From positions 24,917,540-24,981,539 of the forward strand of contig BSYO01000003.1 in the NCBI GenBank assembly GCA_033239525.1: a DNA stretch of 64,000 nucleotides, in the 5' to 3' direction. Of the stretch, positions 12,120-24,859 are shown piece by piece (positions within the stretch are counted from its first letter, which is position 1; each line of letters starts with the position of its first letter). The notes under the pieces are model-generated. The model saw only the letters and a list, made by a program, of their open reading frames with translations. It did not search any database and was not told the DNA's origin. Source of the stretch: Nepenthes gracilis (lineage: Eukaryota > Streptophyta > Magnoliopsida > Caryophyllales > Nepenthaceae). The position numbers and the translations under genes were made by a program.

Positions 12120-12900
12120 ATTGGGTTGAGATATCAATAACATCCTGTCCAGGTTTGTGTCCATATCTTTAGATATTTTTAATCATCTGAGATGGTTCTA
12201 TATTCATAATTATTTTAATCTTCTCTATGTTGGCTTCCATTCCATGCTGTGCAACTATAAAACCTAATAATTTATAAAAAGTTATTATAAACATACACTT
12301 GAATGAGTTTAAATTTATTTGATCTGTTTTAAATATATCGAACATTTTTACTAGATCTTTAATGGAGTCCTCAATAAATGCACTTTTGGTGAGCATATTG
12401 TCAACTTACACTTCCATATTTTACCAAATATATTGCCCTAACATCTTATTTACTAGTATTGATATGCAGTATCATCATTCTTAATACTGATGGACATCAC
12501 CTTGCAACATTAGGTTCTCTAGTTTGTCATAAATGAGATTGTCTTTTTCATTTTCAAGATTTATTCGAATCTGATTATACTCCAAATAGGAATCCATGAA
12601 ACTTAGTAGCCGATATCTGAATATTAAATCTACTAATAGGTCTATTCTTAGGAGTAAAAAACTGGTATCTGAATATTGAATCTACCAATAGATCTATTAT
12701 TAGGAATAAAAAATTATCTTTCAAATATATTTTATCTATATCTGTAAAGTTAATACATATTCTACATTTTTCATGACTTTTTTTTTTAATAGCATTGGAT
12801 GATCAATCCAAGTACTTAACCTATCTAACAAAGTTAGCATCGGTTAACATTTTTAACATCTCAAATTGCTATAATTTTTTCTACAGAATAGTTTTATCTT
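12120..12900 (-). pseudogene. Fossil Ty3/gypsy reverse transcriptase
   Basis: Reading the minus strand from 12760 down gives CRICINFTDIDKIYLKDNF (family: the CVDFTDLNKACPKD region), IDLLVDSIFRY, then LLSFMDSYLEYNQIRINLE (family LLSFMDAYSGYNQIRM), and at 12396-12170 SIKDLVKMFDIFKT and KLLGFIVAQHGMEANIEKIK. These are successive fingers/palm blocks of Ty3/gypsy reverse transcriptase, probably Tat-like. Stops, frameshifts and a 52-bp tandem duplication break it. No LTRs could be assigned. Confidence 0.75.
12611..12714 (-). repeat. 52-bp tandem duplication inside fossil reverse transcriptase
   Basis: Copies 12611-12662 and 12663-12714 share TATCTGAATATT, AATCTAC and TCTATT with GGA(G/A)TAAAAAA. 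The period is not a multiple of three, so the duplication itself shifts the reading frame; it duplicates the IDLLVDS block. Confidence 0.7.
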
Positions 12901-14654
12901 TTTTGGTTGATCAGCTTGTTTCTAAAAATAATGTTCAACTTGTGAACAATCATTTCTATTGAAATTTTTAGCATATCAACCAATGTCTAAGCAAAGATAT
13001 CATTAATGCTCCACAAAACATATATCAATTTTTGTTTTAGATTTTGATCCAAAGATAATCAGATATGGACATATTTATCTAGGTTTGAGAAATTTAAAGA
13101 AATTTATAGCCACTGACACATTAAGTTAAGCTTGCAAAAGGTTAAACTCTTCTACTAGTTGTAGAGGAATTGGATCGTTAATATATATGAAAGCTTGCTA
13201 AAGGTTAAACTCTTCTATTAGGTGTCGAGGGATTGGGTCATTAATATATTTGAAGTAATAGTTTCATCTAATATCCTAGTCCCGTTTAACTTTTCTAACC
13301 GTGTATTTAATTAAGAATTTTATTTCAAACATTGGATCAAAATAGCCGATTTGAATGTAATTAGGCATGGTCAACATACAACGACGTTATAATTCGAGAA
13401 TAGATCTACTACCAAAAAAATTAACTGATGGGAGGCTATATTAAGATGCATCATATCATAATATCTAATTGTATGATCCCTTTAAGTTGAACCGATTCAT
13501 TCTCTAACTTGTATAGTAGTCCATCCGATGAGTTCATTTAATTACATTTTAGTCCTAATTTAATAAGTGCTTTAAAACAGAGTATTTCTCAAACTTTCAT
13601 AATCAATAAAGAATCGTTTTAATTAATAATCCTAAATTCTATTTCAAAAAATTACAGTTATAGTAAGAAAGTTAAAATTAGGGGTGATTACATATGTTAT
13701 ATTATTATCACTAGAACTAATGATATATTTTTCTATCCCTACTTTCTTTCTTTTGCTAGAATAAGTTTGATTCGGATGATCTTGAATTGCTGCCCTAGCG
13801 AGTCTAGTGGATACCACATTAGTATGGTTGTTCAAGCGACTCCATATCATCCTTGTTTTTGTTTAGAGAGGCTCCAAGATTTTGTAAATATTATTTGAGG
13901 TATCATTTTTGGATAAATACCTCAATTTTTTTCTAAAGTGTCCATTAATCCTCTATATTGTGCTCCAAAGATTAATGATAGAGGTAGTACCCTGACTAAT
14001 TTTCTTTGTCCGAGTTCTTAATAGATTGGGCCATTTTAAAAAATTTTCATTTTAAATCTGCATCAAAGTATTTGCCTAATAATGTGGAGCATGAAATTTG
14101 GCTAATAATGTTATAGTGGTCTCAAGCAGGTTAATTGTTGTTGCTTCTCCATTGTCCACACCTTGCTATATATTTATGTACAAATATTTCGTATTATCAT
14201 GGTCCTTCTAATTTTTAGATTTTCATATTCGTTAATTAGTTATGATTAAAAGTTAAAAAAATAAATAGTATAAATTATATTATATAATTTAAATAATTAT
14301 TCAAATTATACTATTTATTTTTAAATTTTTTATTCTTGATGAATATGGGAGTTTAAAGGCTGTATGGACTATAACAACTTTGTAAAATAGTAACTCAGAA
14401 TTTCGGATTGCTCTTTTAACATGGAAATGTAATAATTAAGAGCAATTTGATAAAATTTGAGTACTTATAATACAAATTTTGTCTCATAAATGAAATAAGT
14501 AAAAAAAAACATAGTTAATCTATATTTTTAAAATTGATTGATTGGTTAAACCAGTGTAGTTTATTAATAATTAAATATTTAATCTTTAATATATAAATAA
14601 ATATATATTTTTATTGTAAATCAAATATTTTTATCCTCACTTAGTTGTAGCAGT
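12901..14654. other. AT-rich stretch, probably further decayed gypsy sequence
   Basis: This lies 5' of the fossil reverse transcriptase in its own orientation and could hold gag/protease remnants, but none is recognisable apart from the 63-bp duplication at 13131-13256. A minus ORF at 13644-13850 has no family signature. Confidence 0.4.
13131..13256 (-). repeat. 63-bp tandem duplication
   Basis: Copies 13131-13193 and 13194-13256 share CTTGC(A/T)AAAGGTTAAAC, TCTTCTA and ATTAATATAT. The period is exactly 21 codons; on the minus strand each copy can be read as NDPIP(L/R) ... VEEFNLL or IEEFNLL, suggesting it duplicated within coding sequence. Confidence 0.65.
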
Positions 14655-14875
14655 GGCAGCCAAGGGCGATTCGACACAGTTACTGTATGACATGCATTCG
14701 ATACTGTATGATATTCGTCGAATCTAAATCTAATGACTGAATTAGATTATTATTTGAAATAACTTTTTAAAAATAAAAAAGTTAATGATAACAGTACAAT
14801 TTAGATCTGACAGCTGTCATATAGTGTCGTACGCATATTGTATGGTAGCTGCATCGTAGCACCTCTCCTTTTGTA
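14655..14875. repeat. Imperfect inverted repeat, MITE-like hairpin
   Basis: The left arm (about 14677-14745: CAGTTACTGTATGACATGC ... GAATCTAAAT) matches the reverse complement of the right arm (about 14795-14850: ATTTAGATCTGACAGCTGTC ... GTATGGTAGCTG) with many mismatches. The fold would be about 200 nt long. No TSD or transposase is visible. Confidence 0.45.
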
Positions 14876-16071
14876 GCTGTGGAATTCGTGGCACGGCATG
14901 TCCTTTTTATCCTAGTGGCAATGACAATGATAATAATGGCAGTCGTGATTGCAAATGTGACAACACTGACTATAATAATGGTAACAATATGACTAGGTTG
15001 AGGTTAAAGTTTTTCCTTTTTGAAGAGATATATTAATTAATTTTTTTAATTATAATTATTTAATTAATATTAAATAGATATAATTTTAAAAAATTAAATT
15101 AATTATTCTTTTAAAAAAATAGAGTCATGAAGTGATGGTTGATGATGATGATATTAATTATTTATTAACAATTATAACATTGCCTTACTCGGATGTTAAT
15201 GAAAGTACAAAGCGAGTTGGGAAATTAGTTGGTTAGTTGTATTACACAATTGGCGCTTACACACTTGTCATTAAATGATTATTAACTATGCAATATGAAA
15301 AAATATTTTATTTTTAATATAATATAATTTTTATTTTATTTTATTCAAGAAAATCAAATTCATGCGCTGGGGTTTAGAGAAATAATAGGGATGGGGGATT
15401 AATTTTGAATTTTCAGTTTCAATGAGGCTGGTTAATCAAAGTATTATTTGATATGGGCTGGGCTCCAGTGGGGTGGCCCACAGACCCAGCTCGAACGATA
15501 TTTAGCAGTGCAACGTGGCAATTGATTCCAAAAACAGTATTAAAGAAGCTTTCCTTTATTTATTTTAAATATATTTTAAAAATAATATTTTGTCTATTAA
15601 TTTATTATATTAGACACGTATAATAATATATAGATAAATATTATATTATTTTAAAATAGCAAAAAAATATCTCAGAAATATTTATGTTAGCTGCAATTGA
15701 ACATCAAAATATTTTTAATTTTACCATAAGGGTCTATCTGAATTTTAAAATTAAAATTGAAAATTAAAAATATAGGTGTAATTATAATTTTATGAAAATT
15801 TAAATTAGATAAAATTTAAAATTTATTATTTAAATTATGTAAATAATTAAAACTCCCAGTGAAAAGTAAAATTAAAATATAGTTAATTTTTTAATTCTAT
15901 ATATGAAAATAAAAGAATAAATACCCTAATATAAATTCTAAAATTTTGTTTTATAAAATTAAATATAATATAATTTTATAAAATATTATTTTAAATATGG
16001 ATAATATCACATAGATATACATATTATTTTAATATATTTTTAGACATAATTTTTATTAAAATATTAATTTT
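14876..16071. other. AT-rich intergenic stretch
   Basis: Mostly A/T runs with a GC-richer patch near 15360-15530; no gene or defined repeat seen. Confidence 0.55.
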
Positions 16072-16076
16072 TAATT

Positions 16077-16876
16077 GATGGGTTCGATAAATTTGACCCA
16101 AGAAGAAAGTCCAGACAAAGTAAAGTAAAGGCCCAATAAAATTCAGACCAAAGAGAACTCAGTGGCCCAATGATTCTAAGTCCAAAAAGTAAGTCCACGT
16201 GCCTCTCATAAATTACATGTTTGTCCTTATCCACAAAGACAGTTTAAACAGGTGGTTTGACAAGCGGTTGTTTAACCGTCCCTATTTCTTTATAAGTATC
16301 CCTTTATTCTCACGGAAAAAGAAAAAAGAGGAGAGGAAGAATCGAAAGGACTAAAGGGGGAGAAAATAACCGAAGACTATCAGAAAGTAATATGGTTGAG
16401 AGAAATGACCAGAAGGTGAGAAACGGTAATAGAGAGCCCTCCATCTCAAAGAGGCTAGTCTTCTATCATCCCAAGAGGCCGAAAGAATTTCTACGAAATA
16501 ATGCTCTTCCTCCAGGAAATCTCCATTCAAGTGACCGACTATAATCTACAAATTATACATCTAAGCCGCCCTCCTACGGGCACATTCTTAAGCCGCTTGT
16601 TTGTCGAGTGCATCTCTAATCCGTCCATCTGTGGGCGCACCTCTAAGCCGTCAATCAGTTGGGCGCACCCAAATACTCAATCGACCACACATGCATCATC
16701 AATGCATTTTTCGGTTGGAGCAACTCCCACCGTCCTCTGACCTTTTATTTTCAGTTGTATTGCGCAGGTTTTAGATTCGAGACTATGGAGACCGGATCCG
16801 CATTAGATCGACCAGTACGAAGATCCGATTCGCGGCCTTCAATCCGTAGGACAATCCAAATTCCTGGTACGCAACA
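16077..16876 (+). mobile_element. Solo LTR of a Ty3/gypsy element, TGATGGG... family
   Basis: Begins TGATGGGTTC and ends GTACGCAACA, flanked by TTAAT (16072-16076) and CTAAT (16877-16881), a 5-bp TSD with one transition. It has a TATA-like TTTATAAGTA near 16288 and degenerate units containing GCGCACCTCTAAG and AAGCCG (16565-16670) also found in the array at 31030-31280. The start and end match the LTRs at 17277, 44039 and 45446. No internal region follows, so it is a solo LTR left by LTR-LTR recombination. The ORFs inside it are not coding. Confidence 0.8.
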
Positions 16877-16881
16877 CTAAT

Positions 16882-17276
16882 TGTTTAATAATAATTTTAT
16901 TTAAATTTTAAAAATACATTGTAAATAAAATCAAGGTTGATCCACCTCTATCAAATAAGCTTCACCTTATTCAATTTTTCCAAATCTGAAAAGTAATTGT
17001 CAATCTATAATTATAATTATTTATTTTATATCAAAAAATTATAAAAAAAAATTGTCCTAATATTATTTTTAAAATATTAAATAATTAAAATATGAAATGA
17101 AAATTTTAATTTTATTTGGAAAAAAACAACAAAGTTTAAAAACATAAATAATTATAATTCTAACTTTGAATTCAGGCCAAACAAAATGAGGTCTGAATGG
17201 TTTTTGTATAGAGATAGGTACAAATTAATTCATTGGTATGATTCAATCATGCAATATGCGGGGTGAGATTTAGATG
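16882..17276. other. AT-rich spacer between two related LTRs
   Basis: No gene or repeat unit recognised. Confidence 0.5.
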
Positions 17277-18046
17277 TGATGGGTACAATAGTTTATGAGC
17301 TAGCCTAAAATCTAGTGTGCAGAAAAAAAAAAAAAAGCCCAAACAATAATGGCCTATTAGAAAATCCTTTGGGCCTAAGAACCAAAAATTATGACACAAG
17401 AAACATGACCCGACCTCTCTGGTGATAAATGGGTATAGATAGATAATCAATGGATTGCTACAAGCAATTATCGCACCAACCCAACGGTCGAAAACTATAT
17501 GATTCAACTATCAAATGTAGGTGATAGTTACAAAAATAACTTATCTTACAATTTCAGAGACGTAATGCCTAGGAGCTATAAATCGGAACCCCACGCTGTA
17601 AAAAGAGTATCTGCCCACAAAAAAGGAGGGATTAGAACAACCACTCAGACAAGCAAGCAAGTTGAAGCACTTTCTAAGCCACTCTTTCACTCGGATATAC
17701 AACTCCCAAAGCCACTCCTCTAAATGAGTGCAATACTCTCAAAGCAGCTCACTCCTTCGAGCGTACTTTACGGAGCATAATCCTTCAATAAATACTCAAT
17801 CCCATTTTACTTGTATTTTCACTTTTATTTTTTTCTATCTTTTTCAACCATTTGAAAAGATTATTGACTTAAACATTAGAGAGCATAAAGGGAAGCAAGT
17901 CTCATATTTTTCTTACCTCTTATTTGTTTATTATGATGTGTAGGATTCAAGTTCAGAGTAATGAAGAATGGACCCGTTTTTTGTTTGAATTCTAGAGTAA
18001 GGCGGCTCATTAATATGTTTGACAATCCAAATCAAAAGAGGCAATA
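17277..18046 (+). repeat. 5' LTR of the Tat-type element
   Basis: Begins TGATGGGTAC and ends GGCAATA (family end CAACA/CATCA with a C-to-T change), followed at once by the primer site. TATA box GCTATAAATC at 17575-17584. Downstream are degenerate AAGCCACTC units, then TTGACTTAAACATTAGAG, the counterpart of a motif present in the other TGATGGG LTRs. The left flank is AGATG. Confidence 0.7.
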
Positions 18047-18062
18047 TTTGGCGTCACCTGTA
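18047..18062 (+). other. Primer binding site
   Basis: TTTGGCGTCACCTGTAG directly follows the 5' LTR and resembles the TTGGCGCCGTCTGTGGG site seen in many plant Tat-type Ty3/gypsy elements. Confidence 0.6.
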
Positions 18063-18629
18063 GAAATGACAAAAAGTCTAACCATACAACCAAAAAAACA
18101 AATATGGCAAACATCAGGGCTTAAGCAAGTATACCAACAAGAGACATTGTCTCACATGACGACGACCCTATAGTGGGCAGTCATTGAGATGATCGTCCAA
18201 CCACGAATATAAACATGGAGGTGTTGGCTGCTTAAGCGGACTATATGTCAAAACTGATCTGGACCATTTATACCCATCTGGAGAGACAACCGTTTGGGGT
18301 TTCTTCTTCTAACTCCCAAATTTCAATGTCTAACAAGAGAAATCAAAGGAAGAGACAACCCATCAAGGAGATGATTATGGCCTGATAATTTCAAGACCCG
18401 AGAGGCCTTGAGCGATAGGGCCCAAACTCAACTGTAAGGTTGAATAAATCTCGAAGTACGGGATAAAAGTCCAAAGTAGTGGAATCCACACTACTCTAGA
18501 GATGATCGAAGGACTTCAACCTGAGAATAAGCTTTTAGTAGCACCCTATTGAGGATGGTCGTAGCTGGCTGATCCAACATGTCTCCTTGAACCACTCGGA
18601 GTTGAGAATCTTTCTCAATACTAGGAGGA

Positions 18630-19620
18630 TTGTGTCCACCTTTAAAGTGGAGGAGAGAATTCAAAAGATCGAGCATTGGCTGTTTAGATAAAGTACTGAT
18701 AGATACTTGGCCAACCTACGAAGGTCATCGTTCACGAGGGAGATCTGGATGCAGCAACTCTCTTGTAAGTTTAAGATGCAAACTCTGGAGTCCTACGATA
18801 GAAGGTTTTAGTCGATGGACCATCTAGATCACTTTCACACTTTGTTGGGATTCAAAGACCTTAACGATGTGGCCTTGTGTCTCTAGTTCTCATTGACCCT
18901 CAAGGGAGACGCTTGGATTTAATTTTATTGGTTGCAACCAAATTCAATTAGAACATTCTAAGACTTTGTCAACAACTTTCTGTCGTGGTTTGGCTCCAGT
19001 CGAAGGAAAGAGAAGTAGTCATGACACATTGTTCGCATCCAAAAGGGCCAAATGAAAGTCTGAAGTGCTTTCTAATCCGATTCAATGTAGAGACCTGAAG
19101 GATATCCAAGCTAATCGATGAGGTTAAGCTGAATTCATTTATGGTGGTAGTGCAATCGAATGACTTCTTCAAACATTTGATCTAATAAGAACCCCATACC
19201 TTTGTTGATGTTGAGACTATCACTCGTACATACATAGCTACCGAGAAGGCCAACAAAGCAAAAAGACCGGAGCGCACAGACCAATATTCGGATTAATGAG
19301 TAGGAAGAAGAGAAACGTAGACCACTCCAACACCCGAGATCCTAGGAAATAGCTGAAGGTAGAGCCAGTTGTTTGAAGAGAGTTTAGACTCAAGAACTTG
19401 ATTCCATTGAGCGACACTTAAACAAATATCCTCATACCGATTTGAATTGAGAAATTTTTTAAATGACCCAAGCAACCCAAGAACCCCGAAGGAGGATATA
19501 AATTTAAGTATTATTGCTACCATTAATCTCTGAGTCATAGTATTAAGGACTGTCGGACTCTACAAAAAGAAATTAAGACTCTTATTCAAAAAGGGTAGCT
19601 CAATAAATTCCTGAGAGATT
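18630..19620 (+). pseudogene. Tat-type gag (capsid and zinc knuckle), many stops
   Basis: Reading across frames recovers family blocks in order: SMDHLDHFHTLLGFKD, FSLTLKGDAW, WLQPNSIRTF (18800-18970), GPNESLKCFLIRFN (about 19048), VDVETITRTYIATEKANKAK (about 19207), and YCYH-x4-SHSIKDCRTLQKEI near 19510-19590, which is the Tat nucleocapsid knuckle. Gag forms the particle shell. Stops and frame changes make it non-functional. Confidence 0.75.
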
Positions 19621-19844
19621 TGGGGCAAACCTCTAAAAAACAGATAGTGACAAGCATGGCCAGCACGAGCGACCACACAACCAGGTTACAGCAGGAGTAG
19701 TTAACAAGGAATCCATGAGACCACTCAGAAGTAACACTTCGGACCACCCACAGAAGATTTTTAGTAGCGCAAAGCAAATGATAGGAGTTAGAGATGATAC
19801 CATTAGTTTTAACGACGACTATATGACTCATATAATAACTTCTC

Positions 19845-22800
19845 ATTCCGATCCTTTTGTTGTAACTATATTAGTTTCAGACGGCACAATTGACTACCAA
19901 TTAAAATAAGTCTTTATAGATAATAAAAGTTTCATAAATTTACTATATCTTGACTCCTATTTTAAGCTTGGATTGAAAAAGGATCGAATGAGACTGACCG
20001 ATGGAGCCCTACACGGACTCGATAATAAACCCGTTTCAATCTAGGGGACCATCCAATTGGAGGTCATACTAGGAATGTATTCAATATGCTCACGTTCCTG
20101 GCAGACAACTTACTCTTGATTTACAAAGCTATTCTAGGATGACCCTACTTAGTCACATTCGGAGCAGTGACATCGATCCTATATCTTAAAATGAAATTCT
20201 TGACAGCATGCAGCGTCGAAGAGGTCCTAGGCAACCAAGTCACCGACCAGATATACTACTTATCTTATATCAATCAGGTGATTCTGAATCAGCTGATTGA
20301 AGATTTTAATCTCTGAAACAAAACAACACTACAGTAAGGACAATCCGATGAGTCAGCTGACCGTATCCCTCTAGATCCCAATGAGCCAGGGAAATTTGTG
20401 CAAATCAAAAGCTCATTGTTAGGTCACTTATGTGAATAGTTAATGGCTCTTTTCTAGCAAAACTCCGATGTGTTTGTATGGATACTCGTCAACATGTCAA
20501 GGATTTTGACTAAAGTAATGGCCCACAGGTTGGGTTTCAATTCCAATTACAATCCCGTCAGGTAAAAGTGAAGGAACCATTTTGTCGAGAAGTTAGTTGC
20601 CATGAAAGAAGAAGTCAAGAAGCTTTTTGATGCAGGCTTCATAAGGAAAGTTTAATATTTGGAATGGTAGTCAAATGTGGTACTCGCCAAGAAGAGCAAT
20701 GAAAAGTGACAGATATATGTTGACTTTACCAATGTGAATAAAGTTCGTCCAAAATATAACTTCTCATTGTCGAGAATTGACCTGTTGGCAGATTAAATGT
20801 CTGGACACAAACTATGATGTTTTATGAATGCCTATTCAGATTATAACCAGATCTGAACGAATTCCAATGATAAAAAGTATACATCTTTTATGATAGACTA
20901 AAGGATATGTTGCTACAAAGTCATGCCATTTGGTCTGAAGAACACAGGAGCCACAAACCTAAAACTTGTGAACAAAATATTCGATGTACAAATTAGTTGA
21001 AATATAGAGCTATATGTAGACAATATGTTCATCAAAAGTGTAACAACTGACGACCACATTCACGATCTTAGAGAAGCTTTTGAGGTACCTCGAGCACACT
21101 AAATAAAATTAAATCCAACAAAATATGTATTCGAGGTAACCTCTAAAAAGTTTCTTAGCTTTATCGTATCTCACCGAAAAATCAAAACGAATCCCAAGAA
21201 GATAAAAGATATCATGAATATGAACACACCTCGAACTATGAATGGAGTCTAGAGATTCACTGGGAGACTTGTAGCGTTCTCTCAATTCCTAATGAAGTCG
21301 GAAAAGAAATATCTCCCCTTCTTCAAGGCCCTAAGAGAAACAAAAATGAGCGGTTTTCAGTGGATGGTTGACTTTCAAACAGCCTTTTAAGAATTGAAGG
21401 AATATCTTACCAATCCATCTCTCTTGACTTCACCAAAAGAAAGAGAGGAGTTGTATCTCTATTTGGTGATATCAGATACAGCACTAAACTCAGTCCTAAT
21501 TAGGTAAGAGTTCAAGGTACAACGACTGGACTATTATGTCAGTAAAATCTTAACAGATACGGAGACCTATTACTCACACACCGAAATGATGGCTCTAGCA
21601 CTTGCCTATTTTGCCATGAAGTTATGACCATACTTCCAGGCTCAAAAGATCATTGTCTTAACAGACCAGCAATTAAAAGTGATTCTATAGAAATCTGACA
21701 TGTTCGGACGTTTGATCAAATAGACCATCGAATTAGGTGAGTTTAATATGAAATTTTGACCACGACCGACCATAAAAGGTTAAGCCTTCGGGATTTTCAC
21801 AATCAAAACAACAACTTCGATTCTAGATGTTGTCGATACAAGCGAAGGTGCTCGCCACCAAAAAGAGACTCCTATCTAGGTCTTACATGTGGCGGGTCAT
21901 CAACCCAATCAAGAAGCGGAGTAGGTGTGATTTTGGGGATACCAGATGGGTCACAGTTGAAATACTCGATTACTCTCAAATTTTCAGTCAACAACAATAT
22001 GAAATCTTTTTAGCTGAGCTTAGACTGGCAAAGGAATACTTTGCAAAAAACCTGATCATCCATAGTGATTCGAAGCTGATCATCAACTATGTCATTGAGA
22101 ATTTTGAAGCATCTAACTCATTACTTCCAAGATATCTTGCTAGAGAGAAGGGCTTGAGGGAGGCAATCGACGGGATGGAAATACTCCACGTCCCAAGAGA
22201 AGACAACTAGAATGCCGATTAGTTGGCGAAGGCAGTAGCGATCGAAAATTTCAAGTAATACAGCTAAGATATGTAAAAAAATCTTGTAAGCATAGAAGTC
22301 CAAGAGTAAGAGATATTTTAGATCTCAGATGGTAAAATTTGGATGATTCTACACAGAAGGTACATCATCGAAGGCCTTCTACCAAAAAATTTGATCGACG
22401 TTGATATATAAAAAAGACAGTAGGCTAATACATCATCATAGATGGGAGAATATACCAACAAGGTTATTCCAATCCTTACATGCAGTGTCTCACGTCAGAA
22501 GAAACTGATTATGTACTAAGCGAGATAAATTTTAAAATCTATGGATCACACATTGGGGGTAAAAACCTAACATTTAAGGTCATGTGATAGGGCTACTTCT
22601 AGCCAACGATGAAACAAGATGCCATGGAATTCATAAAAAAATGTAAAAACTGTCAAATCGACGACAACATTCCTCATCACCTATGCACAAAGCTGTAGAC
22701 CTTGCGGACACCATGACGGTTTGTACAGTAGGGACTCGACATATTAGGCCCATTACCCATTATATCCGGACGAAAAAGGTTTATCATAGTCGACATTGAC

Positions 22801-23575
22801 TACTTCACAAAATAGATAGAGGCCTCTTCAGTGGCGTGGATAACCGAACAAAACGCGATAAAATTCGTTCAGTAAGGTATTGTATGCAGATTTGGGATTC
22901 GTGAGGTCATAATTACTGACAACGGAACCCAATTTACTGACAAAAAATTCATCAAGTACTACACAAATTTGAAAATATGATTGGTTCATACTTCTATTGC
23001 CTATTCGTAAACAAATAAGTAGGTAGAAGTAACAAATTGGACTCTACTACATAGGTTTAAAACAAAGCTAAAAGACACAGGGGGTTTCTGGGCAGACGAG
23101 TTACCTTCCGTGCAGTGGTCCTACAGGATGACATTAAGGAAACCTACACGAGAAACATCCTTCAATTTATACTATAGGACTGAAGTGGTCATTCCAATAG
23201 AAATAAATCTATTTAACCTTCAAGTCAAAAGTTTCAACCCATAAAGAAACTCCCAACAACTCAGATAATATCTCGACTTACTCGAATAAGTCCAAGATAT
23301 AGCAAAACTACGCACAGCAGTATATCAGTAATGGATCGCCTGGTACTATAATAGAAAGGTAAAAACATGCTAGTTCAAGGTAGGGAACCTAATTCTATGG
23401 AACATAAAGGCCACAAGCAAAACCACTAATAGGAATAAGCTATCTTTGAATTGGAAGGGATTATTCCTAATATGAACAATTCTCCTAAATGATGCATACA
23501 AGTTACACACCTATAATGAAAAACTAATCTCGAGGACATGGAATACCATCCACCTCACAAAATAATATAAGTAAA
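19845..23575 (+). pseudogene. Tat-type pol: protease, reverse transcriptase, RNase H, integrase
   Basis: Protease: VFIDNKSFINLLY near 19912 (family D-N/T-G). Reverse transcriptase: KLVAMKEEVKKLFDAGFIRK (about 20592), VDFTNVNKVRPK, MPFGLKNTGA, and the catalytic box read as YVDN instead of YVDD (about 21010-21025), then FLSFIVSHRKIKTNPKKIK. RNase H: AELRLAKEYFAKNLIIHSDS (about 22012). Integrase: VDIDYFTK, IITDNGTQF and VEVTN mark the three acidic positions between 22780 and 23040; a C-terminal domain follows to about 23570. A single frame can be followed for long stretches, interrupted mainly by substituted stops. Confidence 0.85.
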
Positions 23576-24339
23576 CCATCACTAAGCACCGGTAAATCAA
23601 GTACATGATATACAAATTGCGTGTATGATGTAATCATATTTTAATTAATAAAATAATCATTTATTTATTTTATTATTCATCTAAATGCTTGTATATGATT
23701 GCATAAATTTAAAGGTCCAAGTTACTCCTAAATCAGGTAAAAATCTTAACCTGTGAATCGGCCTACTTAAGCACAGTCAAAACCTCAATCTAGAAAATTG
23801 AGCAACCCAAACAAGGTCAAAGACAATGGCCCAGGGGTTTGAATATAAAAATCTCACCCTCCTTAAAGCGATCAAAACAAAATAAAACATTGGAAAATTT
23901 TTCAACATGCGTGCGATAACTTCCTTGTATAGGAAAGAATATCATCGGTAGATAATGGTCGACGGACTAAAACTCGACGCATACATGCGATAACGTTCAC
24001 TCACAGGAACGAGCACCGTTAGCTTAGTACAGATGAGGGTCTAAACTCCATCAAAGCCCGACGACTATGGCAACTAAACCTAGTCGACCATAAAGAGACT
24101 TTCCTAATGATACAACGTCCTCTCATAAGAAATAGTAAGATTGGACACATACATCTAACCAAGTCTGAAACAATAGCAACAATGCTTAGTCAGCAAACAA
24201 AATAAATATTGAGCAAAGTGGTTCAGCATAAACATAAAGATATCAATGATAATGATCTAACTGATTCATTGAAGAATCAAGATATCTCAATAAGGAGTGC
24301 TCATTAAGAAGATTACAAGATATTGCCTAATGCCTACAC
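23576..24339 (+). other. Untranslated spacer between pol and the antisense ORF
   Basis: AT-rich then mixed; contains two related pieces with ATGCG(T)GCGATAAC at about 23908 and 23980. No gene seen. Confidence 0.5.
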
Positions 24340-24859
24340 TAGAATAGAACGACTATCTTATGGACGGGAGTCCCTTGTTGGACGTGGTGAAGGTTCCCCA
24401 ATTGTCTCCGAGAAATCAACCACATCTGATCAATGAAGAGCTCCAACATTTCTTGAATCGAGAAAACCATAAAGAAAGTCGAGGGCAACCAAGGACACAA
24501 TCCATTTGCAGTGATGAATGCCATTTAGAATCTGTCATCCAGTGTAGGACCAATTTTTTCTGAACGGAGATGAGTCTTCAACTCTTTTTCAAGTCGAGCG
24601 CACTTACTTTGAAGATCAAAAAGTTGCCACTCATTCTCCTGAAACTTGTCCTCGAGTGAAGTGATTCGATCTAGAGCCAGAGATTTTTCAATTGAGAGCT
24701 CTTGGGATCACACTAGAGACTCAGATTTCTCTCGGTCGAAGAAAGTAGCCCAATCTCAACTCTATTCAGCATTGACAATGACAGCATCTACTTGGAACTC
24801 CATCTCCCTTAATGCAGCAAGGTCAACATATGTTTGAGCAAGAATAACAATAGTAAAAA
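24340..24859 (-). pseudogene. Antisense accessory ORF, C-terminal (coiled-coil) piece
   Basis: Minus-strand frame with five stops. It reads TYVDLAALREMEFQVDAVIV, LSIEKSLALDRITSLEDKF and LFDLQSKCARLEKELKTHL, a heptad-like coiled coil, then MAFITANGLCPWLPSTFF. Position after pol and antisense orientation fit the accessory ORFs of Tat elements; function unknown. Upstream it is separated from the next piece by the solo LTR 24865-27387 and probably by a short intron whose acceptor AG is now AA. Confidence 0.6.
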
